Assembly: GCA_964383535.1 (NCBI GenBank)
Contig: CAYLHS010000102.1
Span: 1 to 6,664 of the forward strand
Direction: 5' to 3'
DNA: 6,664 bases
Source of the DNA: CAYLHS01 sp964383535
GTDB taxonomy: Bacteria; Actinomycetota; Acidimicrobiia; Spongiisociales; UBA4744
This document shows positions 1 through 4,806 of the stretch, one piece after another (the stretch's first letter is position 1; every line of letters begins with the position of its first letter). The notes below the pieces were generated by a model. The model did not search any database, was not told the origin of the DNA, and saw only the letters and a list, made by a program, of their open reading frames with translations. The translations under genes and the position numbers were made by a program.

Positions 1-52
1 CTCTGAGAGTGCGCCACGGAGAGTAGCGAAGCAGCGGTCATAAGACCACCCG

Positions 53-80
53 CCGGGTGAGGTTTATTGCCTCATCCTGG
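53..80. terminator. Possible hairpin just after the membrane-protein stop codon
   Basis: An 8-bp stem can form between 55-62 (GGGTGAGG) and 70-77 (CCTCATCC), with one G-T pair and a 7-nt loop. It begins 4 nt beyond the minus-strand stop codon at 81-83, where an operon terminator would be expected. No T-tract follows on either strand, so it is not a canonical intrinsic terminator. A competing small hairpin (CACCC 47-51 with GGGTG 55-59) shares one arm. It may simply be a transcript-end stabilising structure. Confidence 0.3.
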
Positions 81-1022
81 CTACACGATCCCCCTGCGCC
101 GCAGGTCACGTAGCGCCCACACGCCGGGAGCGATCGGGAGCCAGAAGGTCAGGAGCCGAAACACGAGCACACCCCCGACAGCTGTGCCGGCATCGACCCC
201 GACGGCCGTCAGACCTGCGATGAGCGCGGCCTCGAGCGCACCCAACGCCCCCGGCGTCGGAGCGATAGCGGCGACAGCAGCGGCCACCAGATACACCGAC
301 ACCACGTCGATCAACGACGCAGAGTGCCCGAACGCCTTCAGCGCCAGCGCGAGAGTGAACGCGTTGGAGATCGTAACCAACAACGAACCCCCCAGCAGCT
401 GAGCCGTTCGCTTCGGTCGTCTCACCGTGGACCACAGGGCCGCTCCGGCTCGTAGCGCGGGCCCCCACAACCACTTGCGCCCGAGCGGCGTCCATACCGC
501 CATCCCCAGGACGAGCGCGAACCCCGCACCGCCAGCGAGCAACCACCATCGGGGCGGAGTCCTCAGATGCTGAATGATCTGAGGACCGATCAACGCGATA
601 GCGACAAGCATCGACAGCACGTGCGCTGCAAAGCCGGCCACCGAGTTGAGACCCGATGCGGTTACCGCGACAGTTCGGTCTTCGCCCCGTCGCTCCACAT
701 ACTGAGCGTTGATCGCAGCGAGGCCAACGCCTTGTGGCGCAAACAGGCTCGTGAAGCCGGCGGCAACCTGCACTTCGAAGGTCGGCCGGAACGGGAGATC
801 GGTCCCGATGGATCCGATCATCGAGATTGCTCCCCCGAGCTTCGGAAGTATCGCGACACACAGCGCTGCCAGCAGCCACCAGGGTGATCCTCCTTTGACT
901 TGCTCCACGGCTCGCGGGAGCTCATTGACACGCGGCAGAAGCAGGTGGACCGCGAATCCCAGCGCCGCGATGCCGAGAACCACGCGCAGCAGCGAGAAGC
1001 GGCTTCGACCCTCGATGGTCAC
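81..1022 (-). CDS. UPF0104 / lysylphosphatidylglycerol synthase-like integral membrane protein
   Basis: A 313-residue polytopic inner-membrane protein of the YbhN/LPG-synthase transmembrane family (flippase-like fold). Hydrophobic segments lie at about 11-29, 48-69, 87-104, 125-146, 159-177, 208-231, 240-274 and 282-303. The family signature is visible as PTPGALGALEAAL at 255-267 with acidic E264, an earlier FAPQGVG at 94-100, and the late FRLLTFWLPI stretch around R289. There is no soluble aminoacyl-transferase domain like that of full-length MprF, so it is unlikely to make lysyl-PG itself; a lipid or polyisoprenoid transport role is possible but not shown. The start is GTG at 1022, whose last two bases are part of the rdgB TGA stop (GTGA overlap), implying translational coupling. 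It is the last gene of the operon. Family assignment is fairly secure; the substrate is unknown. Confidence 0.8.
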   Translation of the reverse strand: MTIEGRSRFSLLRVVLGIAALGFAVHLLLPRVNELPRAVEQVKGGSPWWLLAALCVAILPKLGGAISMIGSIGTDLPFRPTFEVQVAAGFTSLFAPQGVGLAAINAQYVERRGEDRTVAVTASGLNSVAGFAAHVLSMLVAIALIGPQIIQHLRTPPRWWLLAGGAGFALVLGMAVWTPLGRKWLWGPALRAGAALWSTVRRPKRTAQLLGGSLLVTISNAFTLALALKAFGHSASLIDVVSVYLVAAAVAAIAPTPGALGALEAALIAGLTAVGVDAGTAVGGVLVFRLLTFWLPIAPGVWALRDLRRRGIV

Positions 1023-1600
1023 GTCATGCGCACCTTGTCGGCGAGCGCTCGAAGGGCGCGACCTCGGTGACTCATCGCGTTCTTCTCGTCGGCTCCGATC
1101 TCCGACAGGGTCCTCTCCCCCACCGCAAAGACCGGGTCGTACCCGAACCCGAACCTCCCTCTCGGCACATGGACGATGTGACCGTCCAGCGTGCCATCGG
1201 CGACCAGCGACCGGCCATCCGGAAACGCCAACGCGACAACCGTGCGAAACCGCGCTCGACGGTCGTTCGTTCCCTCCAGCTCGGAGAGGAGTCGCTCAAC
1301 GTTGTCGCGATAGGTGGCGTCGGGCCCCGCGTACCTCGCGGTGCGCACCCCAGGACCTCCGCCAAGCGAGGCGACCTCCAGTCCGGTGTCATCTGCCAAC
1401 GCTGGAAGTCCAACGAGCCGCGCCACCGTCGACGCCTTCAGCACTGCATTCTCCTCGAGGGTCGCGCCGGTCTCGTCGACATCGGGCCAGTCCTCATCCC
1501 GTACGATCGTCTCGACCAGGCGGAGCTCACGCAGAACTTGCTCGATCTCGGTGATCTTGTCCGGATTCTTGGAGGCAACGACGAGTCGATCGAGCTTCAC
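1019..1600 (-). CDS. rdgB: RdgB/HAM1 non-canonical purine NTP pyrophosphatase
   Basis: A 193-residue protein of normal family length. The family hydrolyses dITP, ITP and XTP to monophosphate plus pyrophosphate, keeping deaminated purines out of DNA and RNA. Visible signatures: SKNPDK at 10-15 (the S/T-x-N-x-x-K nucleotide loop), TLEENAVLKA at 47-56 with E49 and K55, the catalytic acidic ADDTGLEV at 69-76, GPGVRTARYAG at 82-92, the base-recognition GFGYDPVF at 151-158, and SHRGRAL at 177-183. The frame stays open far upstream, but the start is set at GTG 1600 because it overlaps the rph TGA as GTGA and places the N-terminal motif at the usual distance. Upstream residues in this frame are an antisense-like shadow of rph. 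It overlaps the downstream membrane gene in the same way. The rph-rdgB pairing is common in bacteria. Confidence 0.95.
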   Translation of the reverse strand: MKLDRLVVASKNPDKITEIEQVLRELRLVETIVRDEDWPDVDETGATLEENAVLKASTVARLVGLPALADDTGLEVASLGGGPGVRTARYAGPDATYRDNVERLLSELEGTNDRRARFRTVVALAFPDGRSLVADGTLDGHIVHVPRGRFGFGYDPVFAVGERTLSEIGADEKNAMSHRGRALRALADKVRMT

Positions 1601-2310
1601 GCCTCGGCCGCCTGCAGTTGAAGATCGAGGAGTTCGGCGATACCCGATTCGGCGAGATCGAGCAGGTCGTTCAGATCCCGGCGGGAGAACGGCACACGCT
1701 CGGCGGTCCCCTGGACCTCCACGAGCAGACCCTGACCCGTCATCACCACGTTCATGTCGACATCCGCCGCGACGTCGTCCTCGTAGTCCAGATCGAGTCG
1801 TGCCTCCCCTTCCACGAGCCCGACGGAGATCGCGGCGACACGATCGATGACCGGATTCGATTCCATCTGGCCCCGTTCGATGGCCTCCTCGAATGCATCG
1901 TGCATAGCGATCCACGCGCCCGTGATGGCGGCGCATCTCGTGCCTCCGTCGGCCTGGAGTACGTCGCAATCGACCCGCACCACCATCTCCGTCATTGCCT
2001 CGAGACGAACGACCGATCGCAGAGATCGCCCAATGAGTCTGGAGATCTCCTTCGCCCGTCCGCCGGTGTAGCCGTCGCGCCTGATTCGTTCCGTGCTCGA
2101 GCCTGGCAGCATCGCGTACTCGGCGGTGACCCAACCCTTCTTCCCGCCTCTCAACCACCTCGGGACGTCCTGCTCGATGGATGCAGTACACAGCACACGG
2201 GTTCTCCCCACCTCGATGAGCACCGACCCCGGTGTCATCTCCGTGTACCCCTGCGTGACCCTCACCGGCCTCAGCTCGTCGGTTGCCCGCGTTCGTTGTC
2301 TCTGTTCCAC
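1597..2310 (-). CDS. rph: Ribonuclease PH
   Basis: A 237-residue phosphorolytic 3'-5' exoribonuclease that trims tRNA precursor 3' ends; its length matches typical RNase PH. Visible features: DELRPV at 11-16, GSVLIEVGRTRVLCTAS at 28-44, EYAMLPGS at 64-71, GGRAKEISRLIGRSLR at 83-98 with the phosphate-binding Arg (R85), ADGGTR at 120-125 with the second phosphate-binding Arg (R125), and the acidic catalytic stretch D173-D185 ending in VDMNVVMTG. The start is GTG 2310: it is preceded by a purine-rich GGAGGGGGA that begins inside the stop codon of the upstream gene, and it leaves 10 residues before DELRPV, as in the family. Longer in-frame starts up to 2499 would overlap the upstream gene deeply and add low-complexity sequence, so they are rejected. 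Its stop overlaps the rdgB GTG. Confidence 0.96.
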   Translation of the reverse strand: MEQRQRTRATDELRPVRVTQGYTEMTPGSVLIEVGRTRVLCTASIEQDVPRWLRGGKKGWVTAEYAMLPGSSTERIRRDGYTGGRAKEISRLIGRSLRSVVRLEAMTEMVVRVDCDVLQADGGTRCAAITGAWIAMHDAFEEAIERGQMESNPVIDRVAAISVGLVEGEARLDLDYEDDVAADVDMNVVMTGQGLLVEVQGTAERVPFSRRDLNDLLDLAESGIAELLDLQLQAAEA

Positions 2311-2318
2311 TCCCCCTC
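2311..2318 (-). promoter_or_regulatory. Ribosome binding site of rph
   Basis: On the minus strand the 8 nt between the MBL-gene TAG and the rph GTG read GAGGGGGA. Together with the last bases of TAG they form AGGAGG, a strong Shine-Dalgarno with a short 4-nt spacer. It fixes the rph start at GTG 2310 in the absence of an ATG. Confidence 0.7.
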
Positions 2319-3101
2319 CTACACCTTCACGGTCATTCCTGGTGCGGCCAGTCCCACCGGCCGCCCAAACGTGACTTCTGCCTCGCTGACGGACTTCCCC
2401 GGATCGAGGAATGGCCAGACGTGAGTGATCATCAGCCGGTCCACCATCTGGTCCCGAGCGATTCGGCCGGCCTCCCCCGCGGTGAGGTGCCGGCCCCACG
2501 GTTTTCCATCGGCGCTGCCTTGGTAGGTGGCCTCACACAGGAACAAGTCGGCATGCTCGGCCAGGTGCATCCACACGCCTTGTGGCCCCGTGTCGCTCGA
2601 GTAGAACAGCACCCTCCTGTCTGCTTCAAAACGGACCCCCAGCGTCAAGACGCTGTGATCGGTCAAGGTGAAACGCATTGCGATGGGCCCAACCGCAATC
2701 TCGTCTCCTTCGCTCAGCTCGATGAACTCGAGCGTGCCCGCAGGCTCATGGCCTGGGCCTCCCAGGTAGGCGGTGAAGGCCTCCTCGAAGCCGGCAGGAC
2801 AGAAGACCCGAACCGGCAACGTGACGCCCGGCCCGTACTTGATGGCGTGGTAGTAACCGAACAAGTCGACGCTGTGGTCGGCGTGACCGTGCGTAACCAC
2901 GATGGCGTCGACGGTTCGGTAGTCCACGATCCCTTGCAGCGCGGCGAACGTCCCAGGGCCTGCATCGATCCACAAAGTGGTGCCGGCATGATCCACGAGA
3001 TAGCCGGATGCTGGACGACTGGGCGTGGCGAAGGTGCCGTTCGAGCCGAGAACGATGAGACGCATGGTGGGCAGTGTAGGTGGTGTGTCCGGACCGTTCA
3101 T
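2319..3101 (-). CDS. Metallo-beta-lactamase-fold hydrolase, RNase Z / cyclic-nucleotide phosphodiesterase-like (Rv1339-type)
   Basis: A 260-residue MBL-fold enzyme. The metal site is visible: THGHADH at 70-76 (H71, H73, D75, H76), D148-H149, the bridging Asp in YSSDTGPQ (D170), a HLTAGEAG motif at 205-212 and a final His in ITHVWP (H227). This arrangement is that of the RNase Z/ElaC-like phosphodiesterase branch, without the long flexible arm of true tRNase Z. By family and gene order (directly before rph and rdgB) it corresponds to M. tuberculosis Rv1339, reported as an atypical class II cAMP phosphodiesterase; that activity is inferred here. ATG 3101 is chosen because it overlaps the cysO stop as ATGA, as other junctions in this operon do. 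ATG 3065 (residue 13, MRLIVLGSNGTF) is a serious alternative that fits the usual N-terminus of the fold. Neither has a clear Shine-Dalgarno. Confidence 0.88.
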   Translation of the reverse strand: MNGPDTPPTLPTMRLIVLGSNGTFATPSRPASGYLVDHAGTTLWIDAGPGTFAALQGIVDYRTVDAIVVTHGHADHSVDLFGYYHAIKYGPGVTLPVRVFCPAGFEEAFTAYLGGPGHEPAGTLEFIELSEGDEIAVGPIAMRFTLTDHSVLTLGVRFEADRRVLFYSSDTGPQGVWMHLAEHADLFLCEATYQGSADGKPWGRHLTAGEAGRIARDQMVDRLMITHVWPFLDPGKSVSEAEVTFGRPVGLAAPGMTVKV

Positions 3102-3373
3102 TCGCCGCCGGAGACGGCCGGGAGAATCGTGATCTCCTCATCCGCGGCGACGGTCGTTGCCAAGCCTTCGAGGTAGCGGACGTCGTCGTCACCTGCGAAG
3201 ACATTGACGAACCGATGCACGCCACCGCTCGCATCGAGGAGGCGAGCCGAGATGCCGGGGTAGTGGGCTTCCAGCGACACAAACACCTCTTCGATCGTCC
3301 TCCCATCCGCATGAACGGTGGCCAGCCCGCCGGTGTAGCGGCGGAGCAGTGTCGGGACCCTGACGGTGACCAT
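3098..3373 (-). CDS. cysO: Ubiquitin-like sulfur carrier protein of the MoaD/ThiS family, CysO-type
   Basis: A 91-residue beta-grasp protein. In mycobacteria CysO carries sulfide as a C-terminal Gly-Gly thiocarboxylate and delivers it to CysM to form a CysO-cysteine adduct. CysO resemblance is strong: VPTLLRRYTGG at 6-16, HRFVNVFAGDDDVRYLEGL at 53-71, and the C-terminal ITILPAVSGG at 81-90. The unusual point is one extra residue, Glu91, after the Gly-Gly (codons GGC GGC GAA TGA), so the encoded protein cannot be adenylated at the Gly-Gly without trimming. ATG 3373 follows the mec TAG directly (TAGATG), with GGAGG five bases upstream. The stop overlaps the next gene's ATG. The immediately upstream JAMM protease is its expected partner. 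A MoaD role in molybdopterin synthesis is less likely given the CysO-like core and context. Confidence 0.9.
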   Translation of the reverse strand: MVTVRVPTLLRRYTGGLATVHADGRTIEEVFVSLEAHYPGISARLLDASGGVHRFVNVFAGDDDVRYLEGLATTVAADEEITILPAVSGGE

Positions 3374-3757
3374 CTACGCCTCCAGTGGCACTTCGACGAC
3401 GCTACCTCGTCCGAGCCGATACGCACGCACCTTCCGGCCCCTGCCGGCGATCACATAGACCCAGTCTGGTTCCATGGCCAGCTCCCGATCGGTCGCCGAC
3501 GGGTACGGTTCGGCGTTGGGATGCGAGTGAAATGCTCCCGCGAGATGCCAACCGTTGGCTTCAGCATGCTGCATCGCCTTGAAGTGCTCCTCCGGAGCGA
3601 TCGTGTACGCCACTGTCGAGTGCTGGACGTTCGTCAGGCAGTACACCATCCTCAGCAGGCCCGACGCGTCTGCCGCCAGGAGTCCGCATGCCTCTTCGGG
3701 GGCACAGGCCTCGGCATGATTGAGAATCGCGTCGTAGATCTGGTCGGGAATCCGCAG
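3374..3757 (-). CDS. mec: JAMM/MPN+ zinc metalloprotease, Mec-type (CysO-cysteine peptidase), CTG start
   Basis: A 127-residue zinc isopeptidase-like enzyme. In mycobacteria Mec releases cysteine from CysO-Cys. The JAMM centre is complete: a Glu in PEEACGLL (E22, or neighbouring E21) and HSHPNAEPYPSATD at 77-90, giving H77, H79, S87 and D90 in H-x-H-x7-S-x2-D spacing. No ATG, GTG or TTG lies between the in-frame TGA at 3776-3778 and ATG 3649. Starting at 3649 would delete the catalytic Glu and the conserved N-terminal helix (IPDQIYDAILNHAE). A perfect AGGAGG at 3764-3769 sits 6 nt before a CTG at 3757, which begins the conserved region, so CTG is taken as the start. First gene of the operon; its TAG abuts the cysO ATG. 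Function by homology and adjacency to cysO; the CTG start is inferred. Confidence 0.88.
   Translation of the reverse strand: MRIPDQIYDAILNHAEACAPEEACGLLAADASGLLRMVYCLTNVQHSTVAYTIAPEEHFKAMQHAEANGWHLAGAFHSHPNAEPYPSATDRELAMEPDWVYVIAGRGRKVRAYRLGRGSVVEVPLEA
3379..3383 (-). promoter_or_regulatory. Ribosome binding site of cysO
   Basis: GGAGG on the minus strand lies five bases before the cysO ATG, inside the last codons of mec. It supports ATG 3373 and indicates independent re-initiation on the polycistronic message. Confidence 0.65.
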
Positions 3758-3763
3758 TGTGCA

Positions 3764-3769
3764 CCTCCT
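3764..3769 (-). promoter_or_regulatory. Ribosome binding site of mec (decides the CTG start)
   Basis: A perfect AGGAGG on the minus strand, separated by TGCACA (6 nt) from CTG 3757. It is the only strong Shine-Dalgarno upstream of the conserved Mec N-terminus. A GTG at 3762-3760 lies too close to it and opens a frame with no JAMM motif. Confidence 0.75.
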
Positions 3770-3777
3770 GTCGGTTC

Positions 3778-3783
3778 ACGCTA
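3778..3783 (-). promoter_or_regulatory. Candidate -10 element for the mec-cysO operon
   Basis: TAGCGT on the minus strand fits the actinobacterial TANNNT -10 pattern. A transcript starting about 7 nt downstream (near 3771) would begin just before the mec AGGAGG, giving a very short leader. No convincing -35 was found. The match is short and could be chance. Confidence 0.35.
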
Positions 3784-3791
3784 CCCGGGTA
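3782..3791. promoter_or_regulatory. 10-bp perfect palindrome TACCCGGGTA between divergent genes
   Basis: TACCCGGGTA is self-complementary and lies in the 44-bp gap between mec and the patatin gene. Its terminal TA on each strand is also the first two bases of the candidate -10 hexamer reading outward (TACGCT to the right, TAGCGT to the left). It could be an operator half-site pair or a coincidence of a CG-rich stretch. Confidence 0.3.
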
Positions 3792-3795
3792 CGCT
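3790..3795 (+). promoter_or_regulatory. Candidate -10 element of the patatin gene (leaderless mRNA)
   Basis: TACGCT fits TANNNT and ends exactly 6 nt before ATG 3802, the spacing expected if the A of ATG is the transcription start. There is no Shine-Dalgarno in the pyrimidine-rich TTCTCCC before the ATG, which agrees with leaderless translation, common in actinobacteria. No clear -35 was seen. Confidence 0.45.
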
Positions 3796-3801
3796 TCTCC
3801 C

Positions 3802-4806
3802 ATGAGACCTATCCGAGTGCTCAGCATCGACGGAGGCGGAATCCGCGGAATCATTCCTGCCCGTGTGCTCGCAGAGTTGGAAGCCGTCGCTGGACGACCT
3901 ATCAGTGAGCTGTTCGACGTGATGGTGGGCACCTCCATCGGTGGCATCGCGGCGATGGCGTTGGCGTTGCCGAGAGACGGTGGCATGCCGGACTCGGCTG
4001 TGGACGTTGGCGAGTTCTACGTCGAACATGGTCCGCTCATCTTCCCCAAGACTGCACTTGCATTTCCCCGCACACGAGAGGACCTCAGAGAGCTGATCGC
4101 TCGTGTGGGCATGCAGGCTGCGATGTTCGGATCGAATCCCGATGCCGGAAATGCGAGGTACTCCGCCGCTCCACTGGAGCAAGCGCTCGGCAAGCAGTTC
4201 GGAGACGCCCGTCTGTCCGAAGCTATTTGCCCGGTCATCGCCACTGCCTACGACGTCACCCTCGGCCGGCCCGCGCTGTTCAGCTCGAGAACCGACAACC
4301 TGCTGATGCGAGACGTGGCGAGAGCCACCGCAGCGGCGCCAACGGTGTTCCCGCCAAAGCTCCTCCGTGCGAAGGACGGAACGGAGCACATCTATATCGA
4401 TGGCGGCATCTTCGCCAACAACCCGGCGATGGTTGGCTACGCCGAGGCCATGGAGCTGGCCGGGTGGCATGGCCTGCGTATCAAGACGATCCAGTTGGTG
4501 TCGATTGGTACGGGCATCGGCAAACCCGAGAGGACCGCGTACGACCAATTCACGGAGCAGTCATGGTTGCATCTGGCAGAAGACATGTTCCAGGCCGGCA
4601 ATCGGGGCCGTTCGTTCTTGGACGACGCGCTACTTCGCAACCTCCTGGGCGACCACTACCACCGTTTTCAACCGATCCTTCCCGCCGACATCGCAATGGA
4701 CGACGCGTCCACCGAGGTGATGGTCGCGTTGCGCCACATCGGCGACGACTATGTGGCCGGCATCTCAGGGGAGCTGTCGGAACTGGCGGAGCGACTGATC
4801 CCTTGA
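3802..4806 (+). CDS. Patatin-like phospholipase / acyl hydrolase
   Basis: A 334-residue patatin-fold lipid acyl hydrolase using a Ser-Asp dyad. All signatures are intact: the oxyanion-hole loop DGGGIRG at 10-16, the nucleophile elbow GTSIGG at 43-48 (Ser45), and the catalytic Asp in IDGGIFANNPAM (Asp200 of DGG, 199-210). The intermediate AARATAAAPTVFPP-like region (about 173-185) is typical of the bacterial patatins that resemble plant patatin. No signal peptide or membrane segment is seen, so it is probably cytoplasmic, acting on membrane phospholipids or other acyl esters. ATG 3802 is used; an in-frame GTG at 3757 would overlap the mec start and add 15 non-conserved residues. It is divergent from mec, and its last 58 bp overlap the end of the helicase gene on the other strand. 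Substrate and physiological role cannot be told from sequence. Confidence 0.92.
   Translation: MRPIRVLSIDGGGIRGIIPARVLAELEAVAGRPISELFDVMVGTSIGGIAAMALALPRDGGMPDSAVDVGEFYVEHGPLIFPKTALAFPRTREDLRELIARVGMQAAMFGSNPDAGNARYSAAPLEQALGKQFGDARLSEAICPVIATAYDVTLGRPALFSSRTDNLLMRDVARATAAAPTVFPPKLLRAKDGTEHIYIDGGIFANNPAMVGYAEAMELAGWHGLRIKTIQLVSIGTGIGKPERTAYDQFTEQSWLHLAEDMFQAGNRGRSFLDDALLRNLLGDHYHRFQPILPADIAMDDASTEVMVALRHIGDDYVAGISGELSELAERLIP

Noticed and set aside
1019..2191. Long 390-codon minus frame that would make rdgB a fusion protein.
   Set aside because: The upstream half is arginine-rich shadow of rph in another frame; the RdgB motifs begin right after GTG 1600, which overlaps the rph stop.
1597..2499. 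300-codon version of RNase PH starting at 2499.
   Set aside because: It overlaps the MBL-fold gene by about 180 bp and adds non-conserved residues; GTG 2310 has the Shine-Dalgarno and the normal family length.
3757..3801. In-frame GTG at 3757 as the patatin start.
   Set aside because: It adds 15 non-conserved residues, overlaps the mec start and removes the promoter space; ATG 3802 places DGGGIRG at the usual distance from the N-terminus.
3098..4806. Patatin plus JAMM protease plus ubiquitin-like protein, reminiscent of a CBASS-type defence locus (CapV with Cap2/Cap3).
   Set aside because: No CD-NTase and no E1/E2 protein is in the window; the JAMM and ubiquitin-like genes match the Mec/CysO sulfur pair and sit in a housekeeping operon, and the patatin is on the opposite strand.
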